Shown: positions 1 to 5,701, counted from the stretch's first letter. The stretch is 7,625 nucleotides of DNA from an uncultured Clostridia bacterium (GCA_934254755.1 CAKQMM010000045.1:1-7625), one strand, 5' to 3'. Numbers and translations: made by a program. Notes: generated by a model from the letters alone, not told the origin.

Positions 1-387
1 ATCTAAAAGCGTGCAAATTTTAACCGAGGCGGGTTTGCGCGAAATAAGCAAACGCTTTAAGTAAGATAGGGTATTGCCCGAATCTACTATATCTTCGACG
101 ATGATAACGTCTTTCCCCGCAATCGGCGCGTTAAGGTCTTTTAAAACTTTAACTTCGCCCGAAGACTTAGTCCCCGCGCCGTAGCTCGAAACAGCCATAA
201 AATCCATTTGCGCAGGCACGCTCAAATATCTTAAAAGGTCGGTTATAAAAAACACGCTCCCTTTTAAAATTCCGATAAAAAGCGGATTTTTGCCTTCATA
301 GTCGCGGCTTATCTCACCCGCAAGCTCTTTAATTCTTTTTTGTAACGTTTCTTCGTCAATAAGGACCTTCTCAAAATCTTTCAGCAT
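1..387 (-). CDS. hpt: Hypoxanthine phosphoribosyltransferase, N-terminal 129 residues (cut by left edge)
   Basis: Transfers a phosphoribosyl group from PRPP to hypoxanthine or guanine to make IMP or GMP; cytosolic purine salvage. The frame is open from an ATG at 387 to the window edge, so about 129 of the usual 175-180 residues are visible and no stop is seen. Recognisable parts are the LKGS loop (residues 41-44), SSYG (67-70) and the PRPP-binding signature VEDIVDSGNTL (97-107), whose acidic pair E98-D99 is the family's catalytic region. The N-terminus aligns without a gap to B. subtilis Hpt from memory, which supports this start. Upstream of the ATG is only a weak GGGG ribosome site, and a short open frame ends two bases before it. 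In many Firmicutes hpt lies between tilS and ftsH; here its upstream neighbour is rpmB behind a terminator, and what follows lies outside the window. Function is close to certain. Confidence 0.95.
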   Translation of the reverse strand, partial: MLKDFEKVLIDEETLQKRIKELAGEISRDYEGKNPLFIGILKGSVFFITDLLRYLSVPAQMDFMAVSSYGAGTKSSGEVKVLKDLNAPIAGKDVIIVEDIVDSGNTLSYLKRLLISRKPASVKICTLLD

Positions 388-419
388 AACTAAACCCCAA
401 AATAAGCGTAAAAACATTT

Positions 420-484
420 TGCCGCGCCGATAAAAGCGGAACAATGCAGATAAAAGCGAGAGTAATTCGCGTTAAAACGCGGCA
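420..484 (-). other. Inverted repeat in the hpt leader
   Basis: TGCCGCG (420-426) pairs with CGCGGCA (478-484), enclosing about 50 bases. A smaller inverted repeat, CGCGTT/AACGCG (468-481), sits at one edge and is an alternative pairing. Inside are two direct copies of GATAAAAGCG (429-438 and 449-458). The segment lies between the rpmB terminator and hpt and would be transcribed as part of any hpt leader. I do not recognise a known riboswitch, and no clear sigma-A promoter could be placed between 388 and 503, so the regulatory role is inference. Confidence 0.3.
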
Positions 485-503
485 TAAAAAAGTAATTTTT
501 AGG

Positions 504-534
504 AAAACAAAAGACCACTTTAAAAAAGCGGTCT
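504..534 (-). terminator. rpmB intrinsic terminator
   Basis: A ten-base-pair stem, 512-521 with 525-534 (one G-T pair), has a three-base loop. On the minus strand it is followed by TTTTGTTTT. It begins eight bases after the rpmB stop, so it ends the rpmB transcript and separates it from hpt. Confidence 0.85.
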
Positions 535-542
535 ATTGAAGA

Positions 543-731
543 TTAAACTCTTTCAACTTTATTGCTTTTAAGGCAACGCGCGCAAACGTATTCAGACGAA
601 ACGACGCCGTCGTTCACGACTCTAACTTTTTGAACGTTCGCATTATAAAGACGCGGAGTTTTACGGTTACTGTGGCTTACCTTATTGCCGGATAATTTAC
701 CTTTACCGCATACGCTGCAAACTTTAGACAT
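543..731 (-). CDS. rpmB: 50S ribosomal protein L28 (bL28), zinc-ribbon form
   Basis: A 62-residue component of the large ribosomal subunit, the usual length. The N-terminus MSKVCSVCGKGKLSGNKVSHS and the downstream NRKTPRLYNANVQKVRV are diagnostic of bL28. Two CxxC pairs (C5/C8 and C50/C53) mark the zinc-binding form rather than the cysteine-free paralogue. A longer frame reaches an upstream ATG at 761, but the start at 731 is chosen because GGAGGTG lies five bases before it and the family begins with MSxxC. The gene is monocistronic, with a promoter at 776-804 and a terminator at 504-534. It is divergent from yloU, the same arrangement as in B. subtilis. Confidence 0.97.
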   Translation of the reverse strand: MSKVCSVCGKGKLSGNKVSHSNRKTPRLYNANVQKVRVVNDGVVSSEYVCARCLKSNKVERV

Positions 732-736
732 ATTAA

Positions 737-743
737 CACCTCC
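737..743 (-). promoter_or_regulatory. Ribosome binding site deciding the rpmB start
   Basis: GGAGGTG on the minus strand, five bases before the ATG at 731. Its position rules out the in-frame ATG at 761, which would place this site inside the coding sequence. Confidence 0.9.
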
Positions 744-775
744 GAAATATTCGCATTTCAAAAATCAGCCTATTA

Positions 776-804
776 AATATATCACTATTTAAGCGAAAAT
801 GCAA
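776..804 (-). promoter_or_regulatory. Probable rpmB promoter
   Basis: On the minus strand TTGCAT (799-804) and TATATT (776-781) are separated by 17 bases. Transcription would start near 769, giving a leader of about 38 bases to the ATG. A second candidate farther upstream, TTGACT (842-847) with TATACA (821-826), has a short 15-base spacer and is less likely. Confidence 0.75.
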
Positions 805-894
805 CCGATTTTTGTCGTTTTGTATAATTTAATTTAAAAAAAGTCAAAATTATCTCGGCGCAGAATAAAAATAGCTAAAACAAAACAAAAATTG

Positions 895-923
895 TTGCAA
901 AATGTTTTCAATTATTGTAAAAT
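895..923 (+). promoter_or_regulatory. Probable promoter of yloU-fakA
   Basis: TTGCAA (895-900), a 17-base spacer and TAAAAT (918-923) form a good sigma-A match. Initiation near 930 would leave a leader of about 20 bases containing the AAAGGAG ribosome site (938-944), six bases before the yloU ATG. Confidence 0.8.
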
Positions 924-950
924 GAATATAAAATAAGAAAGGAGTCGTTT

Positions 951-1301
951 ATGGCAGTCAAAACGAGCAATGCGTACGGTAAAATATCTATATCCGACGA
1001 AGCGATAGCAAAAGTCGCGGCGCATACGTCTATTGAGTGTTACGGGATAGTTGAAATGGTTTCCCGCAAGTTAAGCGACAGCCTTAAAGATTTATTCAAA
1101 AAAGATAACGGAGCAAAAGGCGTTAAAGTCGTTTCGGGCGGAGACAGAATTTATATCGACGTGTACGTGGTTATAAAATTCGGCGTGTCTATATCCGCCG
1201 TTGCCGATTCGTTGAAAGCGGCTATTAAATATCAAGTTGAAAAATTCACGGGTATGATAGTCGATACGGTCAACGTAAACATCACCGGCGTGAAACTTTA
1301 A
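951..1301 (+). CDS. yloU: Asp23/Gls24 (DUF322) family protein, YloU type
   Basis: A 116-residue protein of the alkaline-shock Asp23 family. Seen: the N-terminal GKISISDEAIAKVAAHTSIECYGIV segment (GxIxIsdeVia...A...GV pattern), a middle strand IYIDVYVVIKFG (about 67-78), and the C-terminal VDTVNVNITGVK expected of the family. There is no signal peptide or membrane segment, so it is cytosolic. The family is tied to cell-envelope stress, and members next to fatty acid kinase are common in Firmicutes, but a biochemical activity for this type is not established. The start is fixed by AAAGGAG six bases upstream. fakA follows after 15 bases in the same transcript, implying linked expression. Confidence 0.92.
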   Translation: MAVKTSNAYGKISISDEAIAKVAAHTSIECYGIVEMVSRKLSDSLKDLFKKDNGAKGVKVVSGGDRIYIDVYVVIKFGVSISAVADSLKAAIKYQVEKFTGMIVDTVNVNITGVKL

Positions 1302-1316
1302 CGCTTATTTTTTATA

Positions 1317-2945
1317 ATGAAATCAATAAACGGCGCCATGTTCGCAAAGATGGTTATCAATGCGTCCAGGCTTTTAAGTAATAATAGGGAACTTATCGAC
1401 TCGTTGAACGTTTTCCCCGTCCCCGACGGAGATACGGGCACGAATATGTCTTTAACCATAAAATCAGCAGTTAAAGAACTCAAAAATTGCACTTCTAACT
1501 CTTTGACCGAAATTGCCGAAAGCGTTTCGCGCGGGGCGTTAAGGGGCGCGCGCGGCAACAGCGGCGTTATATCTTCGCAAATTTTCCGCGGGCTTTGCTC
1601 CGAACTTAAAAATTCGGGCGAGTGCGACGTTAAGACTTTTGCCAAAGCCTTAAAGTGCGCGACGGACGTTGCGTATTCCGCCGTCTCGAAGCCTAAGGAA
1701 GGGACCATTTTAACCGTTTCCCGCAGTATAAGCGAATGCGCTTTGGCGTCAAAAAACAAAGAATTTGCGCCGTTTTTTGAGGAAATTATCGCGGCGGGCG
1801 AAGTTGCGCTTAACAAAACGCCGGAACTTTTGCCGGTCCTTAAAAAAGCGGGCGTCGTCGATAGCGGCGGCAAAGGGCTTATAACCATTTATAAGGGCAT
1901 GCAAAAGGCGATTTTAGGCGAAGAAGTCGAGGAAGCGGCTGAAGAAAAGGAGCCGCAAAAACCCGTCGAAACGTCTAATTTAGAGCACGCCGACATATTG
2001 AATTTAGGCACTATCGAATTCGGATATTGTACCGAGTTTTTCGTTATTAACTTAAAAAAGAAGACCACTCTTGCCGATATAGACAGGCTTAAAGAGTATT
2101 TAATGAGCATCGGCGACTGCGTTTTGGTCATCGGCGACCTAGAATTCGTCAAAGTTCACGTTCACACCAACAATCCGGGGCGCGCTTTAACCCGCGCGTT
2201 AGAGCTTGGCGAGATAGATAACGTTAAAATCGAGAACATGCTCGAAGAAAACCGCGCGCTTATTAAAAAGTACGAGTCCGAAAAGAAAGAACTCGGCATG
2301 CTTTCCATTTGTTCCGGCGAGGGCATGGCGGCGATTTTCAAAGATATCAGCGTCGATCAAGTCATTGAAGGCGGGCAGACCATGAACCCGTCCGCATCCG
2401 ACATTGCAAACGCAATTTGTAAGATAAACGCTGAAAATATCTTCGTTTTCCCGAACAACAAAAACATAATTTTGGCTGCCGAACAGAGTAAACAGCTCAT
2501 TGAGGGCAAGACCATTCACGTTATCCCCACCAAAAACGTTCCGCAAGGCATTGCCGCCGCGCTCGCGTTCAACCCCGATGAAAGCGCGGAAGTTAATAAA
2601 ATTGAAATGCTTCACGCGACCGATAACGTCGTCGCCGGGCAGATAACTTACGCCGTAAGGAACACCAAAGTTGACGATTTCAGCCTTAAAAAAGGCGATA
2701 TAATCGGGCTTGACGATAAAAAAATTCTCGCTAAAGCCGCAAGCATTAAAGAGTGTGCAGTCGAACTTATCAAGGCTCTTAAAGAAAAATCGCACAGCGT
2801 AATCAATCTTTACTACGGTAGCGACATTTCTGAAAGCGACGCCGAAGAAGTGCGCGACTTCGTTCAACAGCATTTTGAAGATTTGGACGTTGAACTGTTT
2901 AACGGCGGTCAGGCGGTTTACTACTTTATCGTATCGCTCGAATAA
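1317..2945 (+). CDS. fakA: Fatty acid kinase catalytic subunit (DAK2/DhaL-like, YloV)
   Basis: Phosphorylates FakB-bound fatty acids to acyl-phosphate so that exogenous fatty acids enter phospholipid synthesis; cytosolic. It has 542 residues, near the ~550 of characterised FakA. The N-terminal DAK2 kinase domain (about 8-200) carries the nucleotide/metal motif DGDTGTN (37-43), RGARGNSG (76-83) and VDSGGKG (181-187). An acidic linker (about 202-216) leads to the middle domain, where C238, H281 and H283 (HVHTNNP) match the zinc triad known for FakA. The C-terminal domain (about 325-542) is the FakB-interacting region in studied homologues. The start agrees with the family N-terminus, but there is no Shine-Dalgarno: the 15 bases after the yloU stop are U/A-rich, so translation may be coupled to yloU. 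No fakB lies in the window. A strong terminator follows. Confidence 0.95.
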   Translation: MKSINGAMFAKMVINASRLLSNNRELIDSLNVFPVPDGDTGTNMSLTIKSAVKELKNCTSNSLTEIAESVSRGALRGARGNSGVISSQIFRGLCSELKNSGECDVKTFAKALKCATDVAYSAVSKPKEGTILTVSRSISECALASKNKEFAPFFEEIIAAGEVALNKTPELLPVLKKAGVVDSGGKGLITIYKGMQKAILGEEVEEAAEEKEPQKPVETSNLEHADILNLGTIEFGYCTEFFVINLKKKTTLADIDRLKEYLMSIGDCVLVIGDLEFVKVHVHTNNPGRALTRALELGEIDNVKIENMLEENRALIKKYESEKKELGMLSICSGEGMAAIFKDISVDQVIEGGQTMNPSASDIANAICKINAENIFVFPNNKNIILAAEQSKQLIEGKTIHVIPTKNVPQGIAAALAFNPDESAEVNKIEMLHATDNVVAGQITYAVRNTKVDDFSLKKGDIIGLDDKKILAKAASIKECAVELIKALKEKSHSVINLYYGSDISESDAEEVRDFVQQHFEDLDVELFNGGQAVYYFIVSLE

Positions 2946-2958
2946 AAAATAATGACGG

Positions 2959-2989
2959 AAAGAGAAACTTAATTGTTTCTCTTTTTTTT
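2959..2989 (+). terminator. Strong terminator after fakA, abutting recG
   Basis: A perfect ten-base-pair stem AAAGAGAAAC (2959-2968) / GTTTCTCTTT (2975-2984) with a six-base loop; the T-run continues to 2989. It begins 13 bases after the fakA stop. The recG ATG is at 2994, only four bases past the T-run. Confidence 0.9.
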
Positions 2990-2993
2990 GAAT

Positions 2994-5000
2994 ATGGACT
3001 TAAAAGTAATTAAAGGCATCAGCGACAAAAGAATAGCGGAACTTAAAAAAACGGGAATAAATCGCGTTGAAGATTTGCCCGAATTTTTCCCGCGCGATTA
3101 TCTCGATTTAACTAAAATCACGCCGCTTAAAGACGCCGATAACAACACTATGGTTTTAACCGTCGGCAGGGTTATAACCGTTCCGTTCAGCGGGCGCGCG
3201 CGCGTCAGTTACGTGCGCGTTCATTGCTTGAGCGGCGACGAGCCTTTCACGGCAATCTGGTTTAACCAACCCTACGTTTTAAAACGCCTTAAAGCAGGCG
3301 AGGAATACGTCTTTTACGGCAGGCTTAAAAACGAGTACGGCTCTTTCACCATAACGAACCCGACTTTTGAAGAAAAGGATAAAAATTATCGTTTAAAAGG
3401 CTTAGTGCCCGTTTATAAAATTAAAGGAACTATTCCGCAATCGGTTGTTCGGTCAGCTTGCTTATCTGCGCTTAAAATCGTAGATAAAACAAGCAAAATT
3501 CCCGAAAATTTAGCGATTAAATATTCTCTTTATCCGCTTAAAAAAGCCTACTATGACGTGCATAACCCCTCGTCATTAAGAACCGTTAAGGTGGCTTCCG
3601 ACAGGATAGCCGTCGAAGAGTATTTTTCGCTTATTTCGGCTTTTAAAATCTTAAAAGGCGACAAAAAGCTTGCCCGCTTAATGCGCTATAATTGTTCGCT
3701 TAGCGATATCAAAAATTTTACTTCTCGCTTCCCGTTCGAGTTTACCGACGGGCAAAAGAACGCCGTCAACGATATATACAAAGATATGTTCGGCGATACG
3801 GTTATGAACAGGCTTTTGCAGGGCGACGTTGGCAGCGGTAAAACGGCGGTTGCGCTGGTTGCGATGTATATAGCCGTTAAAAGCGGAAAACAAGTTGCCG
3901 TTATGGCTCCGACCGAGGTTTTGGCGACCCAAAATTATGAGATAATTAAAAAATACATTCCCGAAGTAAAAACGGTGTTTTTGTCGGGATCGGTCACAAA
4001 AAAAGAAAAGACGGAAATTAAAAAAATCATCGCGTCCGAAGAGCCGCTCATCGCAGTCGGCACGCATGCGCTTATTGAGCCTGACGTAAATTTTTCTTGC
4101 CTTTCGCTTTTTGTTTGCGACGAGCAGCAGCGTTTCGGCGTTGCCCAGCGCAGTAAAGTGACCGATAAGGGTAGCGGGGTAGACGTTCTCGTTATGTCCG
4201 CAACGCCGATTCCGCGCACCCTTTCGCTGATTTTTTACGGCGACTTAGATATATCCACGATTTTAGATAAACCTAAATCGCGCTTAGAGATAATGACCCG
4301 ATTAGTGCCCGAAAATAAGTACGACGGCATGCTTAACTTCGTTAAAAATGAAATTTGTAACGGTAGGCAGGCGTATTTCGTCTGTCCGAAAATCGAAGGC
4401 GACGAAGAGGGCGAGGTTATGAGCGTAACCGAACTTTATAACGACTTAACGGAACGGCTTACGGGCGTCAGATTCGCGCTTTTGCATGGCAAAATGAAGG
4501 ACGCCGAAAAAACGCGCATTATGCTTGAATTTAAACGCGGCGACTACGACGCGCTCGTTTCGACCACCGTTATCGAGGTCGGCGTAGACGTTCCCAACGC
4601 CTCCGTTATGGTTATAATGAACGCCGAGCGTTTCGGGCTTTCCGCGCTTCACCAACTCCGCGGCAGGGTAGGGCGCGGCGAGTATCAAAGTTACTGCTTT
4701 TTGACTGCAAAGAATTTAAGCGGTAGCGCAGAACCGCGTTTAAAGGCTCTAACTACTATTTCGGACGGCTTTAAAATCAGTGAAATCGACTTCGATATGC
4801 GCGGAGGAGGCGACCTTCTCGGCGAACGCCAGTCCGGCAAATTTATAGGGAGCCTTGGCGCGCTTAAATACGAGGCGCAATCTATATTTTTGGCAAAAAA
4901 ATTGAGCGACGAAGCTTTTTCCGACCCCGCAAATATCCCCGCTTTGCGCCGTGTTGCCGTTGAAAAATTTGAAGAACTTAAAAACGTTACGTTAAACTGA
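2994..5000 (+). CDS. recG: ATP-dependent DNA helicase RecG
   Basis: Reverses stalled replication forks and branch-migrates recombination intermediates. It has 668 residues, a little shorter than E. coli RecG (693). The N-terminal KVIKGISDKRIAELKKTGI segment and an OB-fold wedge (about 50-150) precede a superfamily 2 helicase: Q-motif region FTDGQ (250-254), Walker A GDVGSGKT (277-284), APTEVLA (305-311), motif II DEQQRFG (376-382), SAT (402-404) and motif VI QLRGRVGRG (554-562). The C-terminal MRGGGDLLGERQSG is the RecG-specific region. Motif II has DEQQ where E. coli and B. subtilis have DEQH. ATG 2994 is chosen over a TTG at 2973, which would begin inside the fakA terminator hairpin and add an unmatched leader. 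No Shine-Dalgarno and no promoter is visible in the 48 bases between the genes, so expression probably depends on readthrough or a promoter inside fakA. Confidence 0.97.
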   Translation: MDLKVIKGISDKRIAELKKTGINRVEDLPEFFPRDYLDLTKITPLKDADNNTMVLTVGRVITVPFSGRARVSYVRVHCLSGDEPFTAIWFNQPYVLKRLKAGEEYVFYGRLKNEYGSFTITNPTFEEKDKNYRLKGLVPVYKIKGTIPQSVVRSACLSALKIVDKTSKIPENLAIKYSLYPLKKAYYDVHNPSSLRTVKVASDRIAVEEYFSLISAFKILKGDKKLARLMRYNCSLSDIKNFTSRFPFEFTDGQKNAVNDIYKDMFGDTVMNRLLQGDVGSGKTAVALVAMYIAVKSGKQVAVMAPTEVLATQNYEIIKKYIPEVKTVFLSGSVTKKEKTEIKKIIASEEPLIAVGTHALIEPDVNFSCLSLFVCDEQQRFGVAQRSKVTDKGSGVDVLVMSATPIPRTLSLIFYGDLDISTILDKPKSRLEIMTRLVPENKYDGMLNFVKNEICNGRQAYFVCPKIEGDEEGEVMSVTELYNDLTERLTGVRFALLHGKMKDAEKTRIMLEFKRGDYDALVSTTVIEVGVDVPNASVMVIMNAERFGLSALHQLRGRVGRGEYQSYCFLTAKNLSGSAEPRLKALTTISDGFKISEIDFDMRGGGDLLGERQSGKFIGSLGALKYEAQSIFLAKKLSDEAFSDPANIPALRRVAVEKFEELKNVTLN

Positions 5001-5032
5001 AAAGCCGTTTTTTTAAATAATGCGGCTTTTTT
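5000..5032 (+). terminator. recG terminator
   Basis: AAAAGCCG (5000-5007) pairs with CGGCTTTT (5023-5030); the loop is A/T-rich and the T-run extends to 5032. It overlaps the last base of the recG stop codon. Confidence 0.85.
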
Positions 5033-5107
5033 GAATTTATTTATTTTTTACGTCGGCGCGAATTTTAAAAAAAATTGAAATATATTAAAAAATCGCGTTA
5101 AAATTGC

Positions 5108-5136
5108 TTGCAATTCGTCGAAAATTTTGGTATATT
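5108..5136 (+). promoter_or_regulatory. Promoter of the tRNA-Val/tRNA-Gly operon
   Basis: TTGCAA (5108-5113), 17 bases, TATATT (5131-5136). The start would fall near 5143, about a dozen bases before the first tRNA. The upstream A/T-rich tract (5061-5100) could act as an UP element, which is inference. Confidence 0.8.
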
Positions 5137-5154
5137 TATAAAGCACTAAGTTAT

Positions 5155-5230
5155 GGGAGTTTAGCTCAGCTGGGAGAGCATCTGCCTTACAAGCAGAGGG
5201 TCATAGGTTCGAGCCCTATAATTCCCACCA
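5155..5230 (+). tRNA. tRNA-Val (anticodon UAC)
   Basis: A 76-base cloverleaf with encoded CCA. The acceptor stem is GGGAGTT (5155-5161) with AATTCCC (5220-5226, one G-T pair). The D-arm is TAGCTCAGCTGGGAGAGCA. The anticodon stem TCTGC/GCAGA has loop CTTACAA and anticodon TAC at 5188-5190. The T-arm contains GGTTCGA. The discriminator A is followed by CCA at 5228-5230. It decodes GUA and, with wobble, other valine codons. Five bases separate it from tRNA-Gly. Confidence 0.97.
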
Positions 5231-5235
5231 TTTCT

Positions 5236-5311
5236 GCGGGAGTAGCTCAGTTGGTAGAGCACTGCCTTGCCAAGGCAGTTGTCGCGGGTCCGAGTCCCGT
5301 TTCCCGCTCCA
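5236..5311 (+). tRNA. tRNA-Gly (anticodon GCC)
   Basis: A 76-base cloverleaf with encoded CCA. The acceptor stem is GCGGGAG (5236-5242) with TTCCCGC (5301-5307, one G-T pair). The anticodon stem CTGCC/GGCAG holds loop TTGCCAA with anticodon GCC at 5269-5271. The T-loop reads GGTCCGAGTCC. The discriminator is U (5308), as expected for bacterial tRNA-Gly, followed by CCA. It is co-transcribed with the preceding tRNA-Val. Confidence 0.97.
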
Positions 5312-5322
5312 TTATAAAAGGG

Positions 5323-5357
5323 CAGCACGTGAAGTATCCGTGTTGTTTTTTTATTTT
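5323..5357 (+). terminator. Terminator of the tRNA operon
   Basis: CAGCACG (5323-5329) pairs with CGTGTTG (5339-5345, one G-T pair) around a nine-base loop, followed by TTTTTTTATTTT. It lies 12 bases after the tRNA-Gly CCA. Confidence 0.8.
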
Positions 5358-5363
5358 GTCGTC

Positions 5364-5510
5364 ACAATTGGTTATCTCATTGCGGTTTGCGGTTTATTGT
5401 CGCTTTATGCTTTGTTAATTATCGCTTGCCGTACGGCAAGTACGGCTTCGGGTAATTGCCTCGCCTAAAACAACACTAATTCCGCAAACCGCTAATTCAT
5501 AACCAATTGT
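5364..5510. repeat. Long fold-back inverted repeat with palindromic core
   Basis: The left arm (about 5364-5410) and right arm (about 5463-5510) are imperfect reverse complements. ACAATTGGTTAT (5364-5375) matches 5499-5510 perfectly over 12 bases. After six unmatched bases on each side, GCGGTTTGCGG (5382-5392) matches 5482-5492 over 11 bases. A weaker match of about 10 of 13 bases follows (5398-5410). Near the centre sits the palindrome CTTGCCGTACGGCAAG (5425-5440). The right arm is the first half of the decayed small ORF 5405-5507, so the left arm is an inverted partial copy of that unit. Transcripts of either strand could fold into a long hairpin. Its origin and role are unknown to me. Confidence 0.75.
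5405..5507 (-). pseudogene. Decayed copy of the tandem small ORF
   Basis: This is the downstream copy of the unit that is intact at 5535-5627. It keeps the AGGAGG ribosome site (5512-5517) at the same distance, but the start position holds ATT (5505-5507) instead of ATG. The only nearby ATG (5498-5500) meets a stop after one further codon. Relative to the intact copy there is one extra base in GTTTTAGGC (versus GTTTTGGC), which shifts the frame. Reading through the shift restores ARQLPEAVLAVRQA, against ARQTPETVLAVRRA in the intact copy, then a stop at 5405-5407. The preserved peptide across a frameshift argues that the unit was once coding. AUU initiation of an unshifted frame cannot be excluded but would give an unrelated C-terminus. 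Confidence 0.55.
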
Positions 5511-5534
5511 TCCTCCTGTCGTCTTTCACTTAGA

Positions 5535-5627
5535 TTAAGTTGTTGCTCGCCGTACGGCAAGTACAGTTTCGGGCGTTTGCCTTGCCAAAACCGCTTTTTT
5601 AACCAAAAAATTTAATTCAGAGCTCAT
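5535..5627 (-). CDS. Unrecognised 30-residue small ORF (intact copy of the tandem unit)
   Basis: I do not recognise this peptide. It starts at ATG 5627 behind a perfect AGGAGG (5632-5637) four bases upstream, the strongest ribosome site in the window, and ends at TAA 5535-5537. The peptide starts MSSELNFLVKK and continues AVLARQTPETVLAVRRATT. It is basic (K10, K11, R16, R26, R27), has no cysteines and no clear signal peptide. The near-palindrome at 5546-5561 encodes its VLAVRR end. Its sequence recurs in the decayed copy at 5405-5507 (ARQxPExVLAVRxA) and in a relic at 5660-5680, which reads LAVPQA then stop. The unit lies downstream of the rmuC terminator with no strong promoter, although TTGCCG in the relic palindrome followed 17 bases later by TATTGA is possible. 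Coding status rests on ribosome site plus peptide conservation; it could instead be part of a dispersed repeat. Confidence 0.5.
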   Translation of the reverse strand: MSSELNFLVKKAVLARQTPETVLAVRRATT

Positions 5628-5659
5628 AGTTCCTCCTATCGTCTTTTCTTTCAATAAAA

Positions 5660-5680
5660 TTAAGCTTGCGGTACGGCAAG
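5660..5680 (-). pseudogene. Relic 3' end of a third small-ORF copy
   Basis: On the minus strand the bases read CTT GCC GTA CCG CAA GCT TAA, giving LAVPQA and a stop, equivalent to LAVRRA/LAVRQA in the other copies. Upstream in this frame a stop (TAA) directly precedes it, so only the end survives before the rmuC terminator. The spacing to the next ribosome site matches that of the other copies. Confidence 0.4.
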
Positions 5681-5701
5681 TTAAATATAATCAGCTAAAC
5701 C

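Larger units (their letters stand above)
5425..5680 (-). repeat. Tandem ~120-bp repeat, about 2.5 units, each with a 16-bp palindrome
   Basis: CTTGCCGTACGGCAAG occurs perfectly at 5425-5440, and with one mismatch each at 5546-5561 and 5665-5680; the spacings are 121 and 119 bases. A second shared block, TTCCTCCT[G/A]TCGTCTTT, occurs at 5510-5526 and 5630-5646, 120 bases apart. Also shared between the first two units are TTCGGG and TTGCC[T]nGCC next to the palindrome. On the minus strand each unit reads ribosome site, short ORF, then the palindrome encoding LAV(R/P). The third unit keeps only its last codons. The number and irregularity of copies do not fit a CRISPR array. Confidence 0.85.

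Noticed and set aside
1298..1888. 196-codon minus-strand open frame
   Set aside because: Antisense shadow of fakA, which has clear domain motifs on the plus strand; no ribosome site and low-complexity serine/leucine composition.
2199..2873. 224-codon minus-strand open frame
   Set aside because: Antisense to the C-terminal domain of fakA; Phe/Val/Asn-rich composition typical of a shadow frame.
5104..5418. 104-codon plus-strand open frame
   Set aside because: It runs straight through both tRNA genes and the tRNA terminator, and its start lies in the tRNA promoter.
5364..5463. Plus-strand peptide frame through the inverted arm (resembling IGYxxAVCG of the decayed copy)
   Set aside because: The resemblance follows from the inverted repeat itself; there is no ribosome site or start codon.
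5425..5680. CRISPR-like array
   Set aside because: Only three 16-bp palindromes about 120 bases apart, with homologous rather than unique intervening DNA and no cas genes.
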